From: Enterosoma sp002399505
GTDB taxonomy: Bacteria; Bacillota_I; Bacilli_A; RFN20; CAG-288
Direction of reading: 5' to 3'
DNA: 64,000 nt
Assembly (NCBI GenBank): GCA_036830315.1
Contig: DAISOU010000005.1
Location: forward strand, 11,323-75,322
Positions 18,960 through 28,845 of this stretch are shown here, piece after piece (the first letter of the stretch is position 1; every line of letters begins with the position of its first letter). A program made the position numbers and the translations under genes. The notes under the pieces are model-generated. The model searched no databases and was not told where the DNA came from. It was given only the letters and a program-made list of their open reading frames with translations.

Positions 18960-20302
18960 ACTTTTATCCTATTGCGTCCTTGTTCTTTTATCGTCTGATA
19001 TTCATGTTCTGGCTTCTCTTTGGAGAAGGCCTTTTTGTCGCCAAGATGAAAAGACGAAATCATTTTGTCATCAGAATGACAGTAGCGGTCATTTTATGTT
19101 TTGGCTTTGCCCTGGCCTTCCCCATACCTACCGGAAATGCCTTCTATACGATGTTCATGTTCCTCTGTATGTTCGGTTTCACCTATCTGATGCTGCTCTT
19201 CTGTTTCGATACCAACTGGAAGACTCTCTTCTTCACTGCCTTATGCGGATATACGACTGAGCATATCAGCTATGAACTCTATCAGGGTATCTTCAACTTC
19301 ATCAATGCCGAGACTCATATCTCCTCAGGCGGTCTTTATGACAATGAGACCCTGTCTCTTTTTAGCGGTCCCATTGAACTTGCCGTCTATTTCATCAGTT
19401 ACATCGTCGTCTACTGGCTAGTCTTCATCTTCTGTTCGACAAAGATCAAAGGCTATGAGGGAATCGGAGTCAAAAACAGCATGGCCTTAGTCTTAGGAGC
19501 TCTCTTCTTAGTCATAGACATTGTGGTCTCTTCGATAGTTTCTTTCTACTCCACTATCCATTATGACGGATTCTATTTGGGATTTGTCGACTTCCTCAAC
19601 GTCGCCTGCTGCGTAGCGGCACTGATTGGTCTCTTCCAGCTCTTCTACCAGAATTCCATGAGCAAGAACCTGGAAGTCGTCAATGAACTGAGAAAAGAAG
19701 AAAAAGCCCAATATGAGCTTAATAAACAGACTGTCGATCTCATCAACATCAAATGCCATGATCTCAAATATCAGATAAGAGAGATGGGTAACAAGAAAGC
19801 CATGTCTCCGGATGTCGTCGAGAGCATGACTAAAGTCATCAACATCTATGATTCAGCTATCAAGACTGGCAATAAGGCCTTAGATGTCGTCCTCTCTCAG
19901 AAGAGTCTCTTCTGTTCCCAGAACCAGATCAAATTCAACTGCATAGCTGATGGCTCGGCCCTAAGCTTCATGAGTGAACCGGATACCTATTCTTTGTTCG
20001 GAAACATCATCGACAATGCCGTCGAAGCCGTCAAGAACCTCGATCCTTCCAAGAGAATGATAACTCTGAGAATCAGAAAGACCGGAAATCTCGTTTCTAT
20101 CTCTGCTCAGAACGTCTATGACGGTTCCATCACTTTCAATAACGGCTATCCTGTCACCAGCAAAACCGACCCCCGCTACCACGGATTCGGTATCCGCTCC
20201 ATCAAGATCGTCTGCGACAAATATGATGGAAGTCTCTCCCTTGACGCCAAGAACCAGACTTTCACAATCGCCATCCTCTTCACCGTAAAAGAAGAAAACT
20301 GA
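18956..20302 (+). CDS. GHKL sensor histidine kinase (AgrC type)
   Basis: 448 aa. About six membrane helices fill residues 1-225. A helical segment follows with the likely phospho-acceptor His in KCHDLKYQI. The GHKL ATPase domain shows the N box NIIDNAVEAV and the glycine motif HGFGIRSIKIV near the C-terminus. It is the cognate sensor of the LytTR regulator before it. No AgrB protease or AgrD-like peptide gene was found nearby, so the signal may not be a cyclic peptide. A terminator follows at once. Confidence 0.9.
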   Translation: MNFYPIASLFFYRLIFMFWLLFGEGLFVAKMKRRNHFVIRMTVAVILCFGFALAFPIPTGNAFYTMFMFLCMFGFTYLMLLFCFDTNWKTLFFTALCGYTTEHISYELYQGIFNFINAETHISSGGLYDNETLSLFSGPIELAVYFISYIVVYWLVFIFCSTKIKGYEGIGVKNSMALVLGALFLVIDIVVSSIVSFYSTIHYDGFYLGFVDFLNVACCVAALIGLFQLFYQNSMSKNLEVVNELRKEEKAQYELNKQTVDLINIKCHDLKYQIREMGNKKAMSPDVVESMTKVINIYDSAIKTGNKALDVVLSQKSLFCSQNQIKFNCIADGSALSFMSEPDTYSLFGNIIDNAVEAVKNLDPSKRMITLRIRKTGNLVSISAQNVYDGSITFNNGYPVTSKTDPRYHGFGIRSIKIVCDKYDGSLSLDAKNQTFTIAILFTVKEEN

Positions 20303-20305
20303 AAA

Positions 20306-20335
20306 CGAGGCAGTAGGGGTACTGCCTCGCTTTTT
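20306..20335 (+). terminator. Terminator after the kinase gene (possibly bidirectional)
   Basis: A 10-bp perfect stem (20306-20315 with 20320-20329, loop GGGG) is followed by CTTTTT. On the other strand it is followed by GTTTTC, so it may also end the convergent GH3 operon. Confidence 0.85.
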
Positions 20336-20355
20336 ATAAGGAAAATAGTTAGTTA

Positions 20356-23304
20356 TCAGTCAGCCGTCTTTTCCGTCTTGTCTTTTTTCAGTGAGAAATA
20401 GACGATGAATCCGCCCCAGAGTAGAATAGCGGCAAAGACCGCGCAGTCAACAGAGATCAGTACAGTCTGCCAGAGAGCTCTTCTCTGACCGACGACATCG
20501 CCTTTCATGACATTGGAATTACCTAAGGCATAGGCGACATTGTGAAGAGCATTTCTCAAGACATAGACATCAGCTGTCGATGAATCATCGACAAAGGATA
20601 CAGGTGTCGTCGAGAGATTCAAGTCACCTCCGGCGTAGGCCATCTGCCTGGAGTTCATGTAATCAGGAATAGTGTTGAAGTCGCAGATGACAGCACCTTG
20701 GAATCCCCATTCTTCTCGAAGAATTGTTGTGAGGAGACGATAGTCTCCGCCCGTCCATCTCGTTCCGATTCTATTGAAGGAAGTCATGATTCCGTGAGTC
20801 TTTCCTTCTTTGACGGCGATTTCAAAGGGCTTGAGGTAGATTTCTCTCATGCTCTGTTCATTCACCCAACTGACGTCACCTGTTATAGAGCGATGGGTTT
20901 CCTGTTCATTGAGGGCGAAGTGCTTGATGAAAGGAACAACACCTTTGCTTACGCAGCCTTTGATCTCACTGGCGGCGATCTTTCCAGTCAGGAAGCTGTC
21001 TTCGGAATAGTACTCGAAGTTTCTGCCTCCAAAAGGAGAACGATGGATATTGAGTCCCGGGGCATACCAGCCAGTGAAGGGAGTTCCCGATTTTCCGACT
21101 AAGCCTTCTTCTCCGACTGATTCTCCGAATTCCTCTACTAGCTTCTGATTCCAGGTTGAGGCGACTATTACTCCACAGCAATAAGAACAGCAGTCGACAT
21201 AATTAGTGGCATTGATGAAAGAAGTCCAGCCCACCGGTCCGTCGGCGCAGTTAGTGTAGGGTAATCCGATAGAATCGACTCCGCTTATCTGATAAGCGGC
21301 TTTATCGAACATATTGGTCGCTTCTTTGACACTCATCTGATCTAGGAGAGTGTCGAAACGAGGGTCGTCGTAGTCGACGTTTCCTTTGAACTCACCCTCT
21401 TCTGTATAGAGGAGATCTCTTAAAACCATCGTCTTGCTTTCATCAGTTATCGGATAGTCTTCTTCATTGTCATAGTCGTGCGGGTTATTGGTCGATGTGT
21501 CTTTGAGCTGATTGATGAATTCCTGCGAGACTGATCTTTCGTACTCAGTGGGTGCAGTAGGCCAGGTGCCTTCAAAGTCTGCTCTTGATAAGACAGTGCT
21601 AAGCTGAGTATCGGAATTGAAGGCGGAGTCTTCCTGGTCAGTGTATTGATTAGTCACTTCCTTCGAGGTTGTGGGGTCAGTTTTGAAAGTCTCATCATTC
21701 TCCAGATTGATATCATAGGTTTTCTCAGTTTTATGAGAATCGTGATTGATTCTCAGGGAATACTTGCCTTTTTCTAGTTCATATCCTGAAAACCCGTTGT
21801 CGTTCTTGTTTTTATAGTCATAGGAGGCAATATTGTAGGGATCAAAGGTCAGAGTGAGTGTTTCTTTCTCACCGGGATTGAGAACTTTGGTCTTATCAAA
21901 GGCAACTAGACTTTCACTTGGCTTTTCGATTCCGCCGGCCTTATAGGGAGCAGATGCATAGAGCTCAACGACATCCTGCCCCTGATAATCGCCGGTATTC
22001 TCAACTTCAACTTCGATATTGATCTTAGTGTCCTTGGTAAAGACTGAAGGTATCTGGCTTTCGTTTATGACAGTCCAGGAGAAGGTCGTATAACTTAAGC
22101 CGAAACCGAAAGGATAGACAACTTCTTTATCGTACCAGTCTTCGCCTTCTATTTCTCCTCTCGTCTCATAATACTTGTATCCGACATAGACTCCTTCTTC
22201 GTAATCGACAAAGTAATACATGGTGTTTTCACCATTTACGGAATACTGGTCTCCGCCTTGAACACCAGTTGAGTTATTCCCGGTGATCAGGTTATCGCCG
22301 AAGTTGTTCCAGGTCGGATTCTTTTTGAAGTCACTGGCAAAGGTATCGACAGTCTTTCCAGAAGGGGTGACCGAGCCATTGATAATCTCTCCTAAGGCCG
22401 TAGCACCTGAATTTCCGGTATACCCCATCCAGATAGCGGCATCGATTTTATCCTGATAGGCATAATAGGTTGGGTCTTCTAAGAAGCCCAATTCCATGGC
22501 AGAACCGGAATTCAAAACAACGATGACATGTTCAAAGTCGCTCTCACAGACTGCTTTCAGAAGGTCGGTTTCATTCTGGTCAAGCTGGAGATAGTGATCA
22601 CTTTCATTTCGATAGCCAGTCGCCCCATTCATCGTCCGAGGAAGATCAAATCCCTCACCTCCGATTCTGGTGATGACTACAATAGCCGCATCTTTATAGG
22701 AAGAATAGGAGTTTTTAACAGCTTCAGTATATTTGTTCTGTGGTGTTTCAGCTGTTGAGATAATGACAGTATCACCGGAATCCAAGTCGCTTGAGTTAGA
22801 GCTTCTCTTAGGTCCTGAGGCCTTGTCATCATCATAGAAGGCTTTAATGGTCGGATTGGTTTCATAGCCGGCATCTTCCAAAGACTCATAGATCCCGATG
22901 CTCTTTCCTGAAGCGGCACCAGAACCAGAGCCGCCGATTGCGATATTGACCGAGTTCTTTCCAAAGACTGTGACTTTGGGTTTGACAGTGACTTTGTCAG
23001 AGCTTTTAGGTGTCAGTATCGGCAGGGCTTTGTTCTCGTTCTTGAGAAGAACCATACCTTCTTGGCAGAGTTTAAGGTTTGTGTTCTTAGCATTTTCGAG
23101 AGCTTCTTTTGATGAGGAATACTTAGCCTGATAGGCGCTATCCTGTCCTTCTGCATAGATATTGGTCGGTCCCGTAAAAGCAAAATTCATCAGTCCCGAA
23201 TAGACAGTTCCGGTCAGTATTGTTGCCACAGTCAAAAAGACCACTAAGACAACTGAGGTTATAAACCAGACCAGGAACCCTTTCTTCTTAAAGAGTTTTC
23301 CCAT
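20356..23304 (-). CDS. Membrane-tethered, domain-inverted GH3 beta-glycosidase
   Basis: 982 aa, last gene of a minus-strand operon. AAGGA precedes the ATG. The layout matches the 14700 gene: N-terminal helix (about 9-35), GH3 sandwich domain (LLKNENKALPI), fibronectin-like unit (FGFGLSYTTFSW), then the barrel with DGPVGW, HRSPFGGRNFEYYSED, IKHFALNEQE and the nucleophile Asp875 in VICDFNTIPD. A C-terminal helix is followed by a KKDK tail. Both ends are therefore inferred to be in the cytoplasm, with the enzyme on the cell surface. An exposed beta-glucosidase or beta-xylosidase role is likely; the exact sugar cannot be read from sequence. Confidence 0.9.
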   Translation of the reverse strand: MGKLFKKKGFLVWFITSVVLVVFLTVATILTGTVYSGLMNFAFTGPTNIYAEGQDSAYQAKYSSSKEALENAKNTNLKLCQEGMVLLKNENKALPILTPKSSDKVTVKPKVTVFGKNSVNIAIGGSGSGAASGKSIGIYESLEDAGYETNPTIKAFYDDDKASGPKRSSNSSDLDSGDTVIISTAETPQNKYTEAVKNSYSSYKDAAIVVITRIGGEGFDLPRTMNGATGYRNESDHYLQLDQNETDLLKAVCESDFEHVIVVLNSGSAMELGFLEDPTYYAYQDKIDAAIWMGYTGNSGATALGEIINGSVTPSGKTVDTFASDFKKNPTWNNFGDNLITGNNSTGVQGGDQYSVNGENTMYYFVDYEEGVYVGYKYYETRGEIEGEDWYDKEVVYPFGFGLSYTTFSWTVINESQIPSVFTKDTKINIEVEVENTGDYQGQDVVELYASAPYKAGGIEKPSESLVAFDKTKVLNPGEKETLTLTFDPYNIASYDYKNKNDNGFSGYELEKGKYSLRINHDSHKTEKTYDINLENDETFKTDPTTSKEVTNQYTDQEDSAFNSDTQLSTVLSRADFEGTWPTAPTEYERSVSQEFINQLKDTSTNNPHDYDNEEDYPITDESKTMVLRDLLYTEEGEFKGNVDYDDPRFDTLLDQMSVKEATNMFDKAAYQISGVDSIGLPYTNCADGPVGWTSFINATNYVDCCSYCCGVIVASTWNQKLVEEFGESVGEEGLVGKSGTPFTGWYAPGLNIHRSPFGGRNFEYYSEDSFLTGKIAASEIKGCVSKGVVPFIKHFALNEQETHRSITGDVSWVNEQSMREIYLKPFEIAVKEGKTHGIMTSFNRIGTRWTGGDYRLLTTILREEWGFQGAVICDFNTIPDYMNSRQMAYAGGDLNLSTTPVSFVDDSSTADVYVLRNALHNVAYALGNSNVMKGDVVGQRRALWQTVLISVDCAVFAAILLWGGFIVYFSLKKDKTEKTAD

Positions 23305-23330
23305 TTTGTTTTTTCCTTCTAAATAGTTCT

Positions 23331-24719
23331 CTAATAGTTATCAGCCGGCAGGTCGTAATTTCCGTCCCAATCCAATACGGCATCTAAGGCAGTTATCTTG
23401 ATGCAGTCAATCAGAGGAGCATGAGCTTCCATCGTAGTTCCGGTGATACTGTCGGAATTGCTGACAGTGAGGATGACAAAGTTATTGCCCTTATTGATAT
23501 TGAGAGTCTCAGTTACAGTGAAATCCTTAAACTGAGAATAAGGAACTTCAGCAGTAGATGCCGGCACTTCAGCATCGGTGAAGACGATATCGGAATAATC
23601 TAAGGGAGTGGCATCATTGGCTTTGATCTGGAAGTTACCGGAATTGAAAGTATATCCGTCTACTTCCTGTCCTAATCTGATTGAGAACTTGGCATTAGAT
23701 ACCGCAACGTCAGAATAGAAATCAAATTCCAGCGAAAGACCAGTCTTATACATATAGCCGATAAACTTGTCATTCGAGGCACTGACTTTGGAATTAGTGA
23801 TGATCATTCCCTTTTCAGTGACGGTTCCTGACAATCCCTTACCGGTCTTCCCTTTAAGAGAAACGTCTTCCGCCTCAAAGGTATAAGTCTGTTCACCGGT
23901 GTATTGTGAATTTCTATTCCACTTGGCATAGACTGTGGTCTTAGAAGTTATCTTTGCAGTGAAATCAAAGACTTCTCCCCCTGTTGCTGCCGTATACCAA
24001 TTGACAAAATCATATCCTTTGCGAATAGGATCCCCGGCCAGTTTTGTAGCCGTCTTTCCTTCTTCGACTTTCTGTTTGACAGTCTTCGGTTTGATTCCGT
24101 AATAGTTATAGTCAAAGACAAAATCAAAAGTCGTCTTGGAATTATCAAGCCACTTGGCGGTCAAAGTCAGATTGGAAACGACCGGGGTCGTGAAATCAAA
24201 GGCCGCTGTCAAAGCCGCATCCGTATACCACCCGTCAAAAGTATAAGAAGTTCTCAACGGGTCTTCTGGTTTGGTGACAGTCTCGCCTTTCTTCACATTG
24301 ACCGTCTTGTCTTCCACCATATCATAGCCATAGTCAAAAGTGACAATAAAGGTTTCAGCTTCAACATTGATTGAGAAAGTAGTTCTCTTTCCGCCGTATT
24401 TTACGGTGATATTCTTCTTGCCTTCAGTCTCAGTATTAGGTTTTGACACCTCTAATCTCGTATCGGACAACTGGATGTCTTCTGTCGTCTTATCATTGTA
24501 GGTAGCTAAGACAACACCGCCTGCAGGATCAAAAGATTCCCCGATAAAATAATCTGTTTTTGTAGGCTGTGTCTTCATAGCAAGTTTATAGACATTAGTG
24601 ACTTCAGAAGAATCAGATACAGAATTCTGACTGCCTGAATTACTTCCGCAGCCAGTTAACGGTAACAGCATCATCAACGACAATAAAAGAATACTGCTCT
24701 TAAATGACTTTTTTTTCAT
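23331..24719 (-). CDS. Lipoprotein with Ig-like, Listeria-Bacteroides-repeat and CBM-like domains
   Basis: 462 aa. ATG 24719 follows AGGGG at a good distance, while the in-frame TTG at 24728 abuts it. Lipobox TGC. Order: a Big_3-type Ig-like domain (about 45-125, YFIGESFDPAGG), two Listeria-Bacteroides (Flg_new) repeats (about 128-265, FDGWYTD and FVNWYTA followed by AKW), then a beta-sandwich module (about 280-455) that starts FEAEDVSL and ends IDCIKI, like the CBM-type modules of region 1. It lies 26 bases before the second GH3 gene in the same operon. A surface adhesin or glycan-binding helper is inferred. Confidence 0.8.
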   Translation of the reverse strand: MKKKSFKSSILLLSLMMLLPLTGCGSNSGSQNSVSDSSEVTNVYKLAMKTQPTKTDYFIGESFDPAGGVVLATYNDKTTEDIQLSDTRLEVSKPNTETEGKKNITVKYGGKRTTFSINVEAETFIVTFDYGYDMVEDKTVNVKKGETVTKPEDPLRTSYTFDGWYTDAALTAAFDFTTPVVSNLTLTAKWLDNSKTTFDFVFDYNYYGIKPKTVKQKVEEGKTATKLAGDPIRKGYDFVNWYTAATGGEVFDFTAKITSKTTVYAKWNRNSQYTGEQTYTFEAEDVSLKGKTGKGLSGTVTEKGMIITNSKVSASNDKFIGYMYKTGLSLEFDFYSDVAVSNAKFSIRLGQEVDGYTFNSGNFQIKANDATPLDYSDIVFTDAEVPASTAEVPYSQFKDFTVTETLNINKGNNFVILTVSNSDSITGTTMEAHAPLIDCIKITALDAVLDWDGNYDLPADNY

Positions 24720-24756
24720 TATATTCAATCCCCTATGATTAACTAAAAAGCAAAGA

Positions 24757-24786
24757 CCTTTGGCCTTAGAAAACTAAGGCCAAAGG
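24757..24786 (-). terminator. Strong intercistronic hairpin in the GH3 operon
   Basis: A perfect 13-bp stem (24757-24769 with 24774-24786, loop of four) lies between two genes of one operon. The tract after it on the minus strand (TCTTTGCTTTTT) is only moderately T-rich, so it may be a partial terminator or an mRNA-stabilising structure. Confidence 0.55.
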
Positions 24787-24797
24787 AGAAGAATCAA

Positions 24798-27700
24798 CTA
24801 TTCGACAACGATAGTGATAGTCTGGGTATAAGTCTGAGTAGAACAGCCAAAGCTTGCGAATAGCCAGCCGGACATATACATGGTCTGAGGAGCAGAGAGA
24901 GTGACTTCGAAAGTATAAGTTCCAGCCGTAGTCGGAGTACCGGAAAGCTTCAGGTAATCGACGACCTCGTAGGTTCCTCGATTGGCTTTGCCGGCCCAGT
25001 CCTTCATGATAGGAGTGGCAGTGACGCCAGAGGGAAGACTGCCGCTTGTGACTGCATAATTGTATTCGTGCTTAGTGATACCTTCCTTAGAAGCATCGAT
25101 AGTGATGATATCGGAAGCGGTCTTATCTTCGTTTCTGTTGTAGTTGGTACCGTGATCCGTATAGTAGTTGACGATGAGATTGCTTGATTCTCCGCCCCAG
25201 AAAGAAGGACCGCCGCTGATTACGTTTCCGTAAGCTAAAGCCGGATTGTCGACCTTGGCTTCATACTTCTGATTGGCTTTGATAGTAGCAGTGGTTCCAG
25301 TAGAGGAGATAGCAGCTCCCTGATAATGCATGGCGGACTTGACAGTGATATTGAGAACGGCAGTAGAAGAAATCCAGCCGTCAATTGCCAAGTTGACATT
25401 GACAGAATAGGAGCCTTCAACAGTAGGTTTTCCAGATACGACACGTCCGTTCTTAATCTTCAGACCATCAGGCATAGAAGCGCCTTCAGCCAAAGTGACA
25501 TTGATGTCATTAGTGCCGGCTACTTCGATGGCGACATTGTTGCTGACACCCTTTTCAAGGATGACATCGATGTTCTGACCAGTGGTGACACCGTTTTTGG
25601 CAGCTGTGGAGTTAGCGCGGTTATAGAGGTTTCTCTGAGCTCTGGTTCTGATACCGGCATACAAAGTAGGAGAAGCAGTATCGTATTCAGTCGAATCTTC
25701 CTGACCCTTGATCTTGATGGTGTTGTTTTCACTGTCCCACTCTCCGTGATCAAGAGAGTTATCGGCATAGGAAGAAGAAGTTCCTAAGAGCATATCGGAA
25801 CCGGCGACACTCATCTTGTTGACTGGAACATAGGCTTTGGCCCAGGCATCGGTGATGACGGCGGCCTTAGAATCCCACTCATCTCTTAAAAGATACTGAT
25901 GAACGGCATAGGAATTGGCAGTTACCTGTTTTCCGATACGGTTGAAGGAAGACATCGCACCCATCGAACCGGCCTTGATGGCGAATTCGAAAGGCTTGAT
26001 GTAGGTTTCTCTCATCGTCTGCTCGCTGCACCAGGTGAAGACTCCGCCGTAATCGGCACGGAAGGATTCCTGATCATTTAAGAAGAAGTGCTTGGCGTAG
26101 CAGATAAGACCCTTAGAAGTGGCACCTTTGATCTCAGCTTCTGCAAATCTGGCGCCGTGGAAACCGTCCTGAGAATAGTATTCGAAGTTACGTCCGGAGA
26201 AAGGTGAACGATGAGTATCCATACCAGGTCCAGCCCAGGAATCAAGCCCGAGGAAGATGGCTTCATTTCCGACAAAACGTCCCTTCTTATAAGCTAATTC
26301 GACATTGTATGTGGATGACAAGACCGGATTTGAGGGGAAGAGTGTTCCGCCTCTTATCTGGACAGGGCCATCAGAATAATTGGTTCTTCCCTTAGCCATT
26401 CCGTTAGCGGAATCTCCAGAGACGATATCGCACATCTCGGTCCAGGAAAGCTGGTTCATATAGTCTTCCCACTTCTTGCTTCCCTCATCGCTTCCGGTAG
26501 TATAAGAATCCTTATAGTCGATTCCGCTCATATCGGAAAGCTTATAGGCAGTAGAGGTAGAATCCTGTTTCCAGCTTGTGGGAACACTGGTTTGGTACCA
26601 GGGATCAGTAGTCTTGGTTTCATAGTGATTGAAGATATCCTGATCATCATATTCAGCCAAGGTAGCAGCCTTTAAAGTTCTTTCGGCAACACTGGCAGGC
26701 TTTGGCTGAGCAAGGCCTTTGGCACGGCTGAGAGAATTATTCAGAAGAGATTCATTAGTGCTGGTGAATTCTCCGGTGAACAGAGGTTTGATCTCTTTTC
26801 CGGTAGTGTAGTCAGTACGGCAAAGGAGATCCTCGTCGATGATTCTCTTAGTGGAGAGAACAGGAGTATGAGAATCTCGGTTAGCGGTAATCGTGTACTG
26901 ACCTTTTTCAAGTTCATAGCCTTTGAAGCTGTTTTTGTTCTTGTCAGTATCATCAAAGGAAGCCATATCCTGAGCGACAAACTGAATAGTCAGAATCTGA
27001 CTTTCGCCAGGTTCCAGAATATCGGTCTTGGCAAAGTTGACAAGATTCGTTGAGGCCTTTTCAATTCCGCCCTTAGTATAGGGGGCGGAATAATAGATTT
27101 GGACGACATCCTTGCCGGCCACCTCGCCTTTGTTGGTGACTTTGACCTTGGTGGTGACAGTCTGATTGGAGGCATCGATCTTGAGGCCGTCTTTGACTCC
27201 GGCCCATTCCCACTTAAAAGAGGTATAGCTTAAGCCATATCCGAAAGGATAGAGGACGTTTTCGTCATACCACTTCTCAGCGCCGCTTGTCATATCAGTG
27301 GCAGCAGTCTCATAGTACTTATAGCCGTTATAGATTCCTTCTCTATATTCGACTTGGTTATAGTTAGTGATATTTCCCTCTTCGTCATAATAGGAAGAGT
27401 TCATTCTGTTTCCGTCTTCGTCTTTGTTCTGAGTGTCAAAGCCAAAGTTGGTGAAAGAAGGATCTTTCTTGAAATCTCTGGTCCAGAGATCAGAAGTATG
27501 ACCGCTAGGACAGACAGAACCATTGAGGATCTTTCCGACCGCATCGATTCCGTTGTTTCCAACGCCGCCGATCCAGAGGATGGCGTCAACGCCTAAGTTG
27601 TCTTCAGTCTTATCAGCAGCCAAATCGGGAATCTGCATGATATTGGAAGAGTTGATCAAAACGATTACTTTCTTAAAATAGCTCTTAACATGCTTGATCA

Positions 27701-28481
27701 TCGCCTTTTCATTGTCGTCTAACTGAAGAGAGTGCTCATCAGCATCCGCATGGTCTTGGACTGTGTTAGTTGCCAAATCCTTGTTTTCAGTTCCCTGTCT
27801 GGAGATAGTGACAACCGCAGCATCGCCGTATCCGAAATAGGAAGAGATAGCTGAAGGCGTATAGTTCCCTATCGGCAGTTCATTGTTGATAGTTCCCAAA
27901 GCCTGATAGGAAGAATAAAGGTTGAGAGTAGAAGGATTTACTTTGAATCCGGCATCAGTCAAAGAGCTTTCAACAGTGGAACCGGCAATGCCGTTATTTC
28001 CAACAGTTCCGGCACCGCTTCCGCCACCGGCAGTGATGAGGTTCACCGAGTGCATGCCAAAGCAGGTCAAATGCTTCTCTGAAGTCTTCAAAGGCAGACA
28101 GTCATCAGCATTTTTCAGAAGAACATCACCTTCTTCTGCAATCTGAACAGCGACTTCCTTAGCCGCCTGCTGTTCATCAGCCAAAGAAGCATAATCAGTA
28201 TAATATTTGCCCTTGGCGCTCAGGTTTCCGGTCGTATATCCTTCGGCAATAACGTGAGTTTCCGTGATTTCAGGATAGTTGTCTTCCTGATCATCTGGAG
28301 TAGATATCGGTGAACTTGATGTTCCCGAAGAATCTCCGCTGCTGATCAGATTTTCGGAAGAACCAGAAGAAGAAGAAGAAGAAGGAGAACAGCTTATCAT
28401 CGAAACAGCCATCAACGCCCCGATTGCGACTAGAAACGGCTTCTTCAGACCTCGCTTCTTTAAGAATGCTGAGTTACTCAT
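24798..28481 (-). CDS. GH3 lipoprotein with C-terminal Ig-like extension
   Basis: 1227 aa, the longest GH3 of the cluster. AAGGAGGA precedes the ATG. A signal with lipobox ISC and a Ser-rich linker anchor it as a lipoprotein rather than by membrane helices. The domain order is again inverted: sandwich domain (LLKNADDCLPL near 120), fibronectin-like unit (FGYGLSYTSFKW), then the barrel with SDGPVQ, HRSPFSGRNFEYYSQD, AKHFFLNDQE and the nucleophile Asp878 in VITDAWAKAY. The last 260 residues hold Ig-like units (putative-Ig pattern MPDGLKIKNGRVVSGKP, and a second one near LPSGVTATP). A cre-like operator lies upstream, so carbon-source control is likely. Confidence 0.9.
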   Translation of the reverse strand: MSNSAFLKKRGLKKPFLVAIGALMAVSMISCSPSSSSSSGSSENLISSGDSSGTSSSPISTPDDQEDNYPEITETHVIAEGYTTGNLSAKGKYYTDYASLADEQQAAKEVAVQIAEEGDVLLKNADDCLPLKTSEKHLTCFGMHSVNLITAGGGSGAGTVGNNGIAGSTVESSLTDAGFKVNPSTLNLYSSYQALGTINNELPIGNYTPSAISSYFGYGDAAVVTISRQGTENKDLATNTVQDHADADEHSLQLDDNEKAMIKHVKSYFKKVIVLINSSNIMQIPDLAADKTEDNLGVDAILWIGGVGNNGIDAVGKILNGSVCPSGHTSDLWTRDFKKDPSFTNFGFDTQNKDEDGNRMNSSYYDEEGNITNYNQVEYREGIYNGYKYYETAATDMTSGAEKWYDENVLYPFGYGLSYTSFKWEWAGVKDGLKIDASNQTVTTKVKVTNKGEVAGKDVVQIYYSAPYTKGGIEKASTNLVNFAKTDILEPGESQILTIQFVAQDMASFDDTDKNKNSFKGYELEKGQYTITANRDSHTPVLSTKRIIDEDLLCRTDYTTGKEIKPLFTGEFTSTNESLLNNSLSRAKGLAQPKPASVAERTLKAATLAEYDDQDIFNHYETKTTDPWYQTSVPTSWKQDSTSTAYKLSDMSGIDYKDSYTTGSDEGSKKWEDYMNQLSWTEMCDIVSGDSANGMAKGRTNYSDGPVQIRGGTLFPSNPVLSSTYNVELAYKKGRFVGNEAIFLGLDSWAGPGMDTHRSPFSGRNFEYYSQDGFHGARFAEAEIKGATSKGLICYAKHFFLNDQESFRADYGGVFTWCSEQTMRETYIKPFEFAIKAGSMGAMSSFNRIGKQVTANSYAVHQYLLRDEWDSKAAVITDAWAKAYVPVNKMSVAGSDMLLGTSSSYADNSLDHGEWDSENNTIKIKGQEDSTEYDTASPTLYAGIRTRAQRNLYNRANSTAAKNGVTTGQNIDVILEKGVSNNVAIEVAGTNDINVTLAEGASMPDGLKIKNGRVVSGKPTVEGSYSVNVNLAIDGWISSTAVLNITVKSAMHYQGAAISSTGTTATIKANQKYEAKVDNPALAYGNVISGGPSFWGGESSNLIVNYYTDHGTNYNRNEDKTASDIITIDASKEGITKHEYNYAVTSGSLPSGVTATPIMKDWAGKANRGTYEVVDYLKLSGTPTTAGTYTFEVTLSAPQTMYMSGWLFASFGCSTQTYTQTITIVVE

Positions 28482-28531
28482 TAAAAATCCTCCTTGATTT
28501 CTAAGACAACTGCATGCATTCTAAAATTTGA

Positions 28532-28545
28532 TGTAAGCGATTACA
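28532..28545. promoter_or_regulatory. Cre-like operator ahead of the GH3 operon
   Basis: TGTAAGCGATTACA fits TGWAANCGNTNWCA at all 14 positions and extends to a 16-bp near-palindrome (ATGTAA...TTACAT). It lies 50 bases upstream of the GH3 lipoprotein start. A TTGACA at 28579-28574 and a TATGAC at 28559-28554 lie just upstream on the minus strand, but their 14-bp spacing is short. Confidence 0.7.
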
Positions 28546-28845
28546 TCCACTTTGTCATAATGTGTTCCTTTTGTGTCAAAAAATGCAAGTTTTCTGTCTT
28601 TATGATTTTTTTGTCTAAATAAAATCAAAACTTCAAATCAATAAGTCTGAATAATCGATAAGCAAACCATAATAAAAACCTGCAATTTATATAAAAATTT
28701 ATATTTAGTCTCTTTTCTTGGAGAAAGCCTCTCCTCTGGCCTAATAGTAAGTGAGGAGACTTTGAATCATGCTACTATTCCGTTCCTCTTATGGGGCTGG
28801 GGGCTTTAAGGTGTTAAGGCGTTTCCCCAAAAGGGAGAGAAAGAA

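Noticed and set aside
18249..20302. Complete agr quorum-sensing locus
   Set aside because: Regulator and kinase are of the AgrA/AgrC type, but I found no AgrB-like protease or AgrD-like peptide beside either pair.
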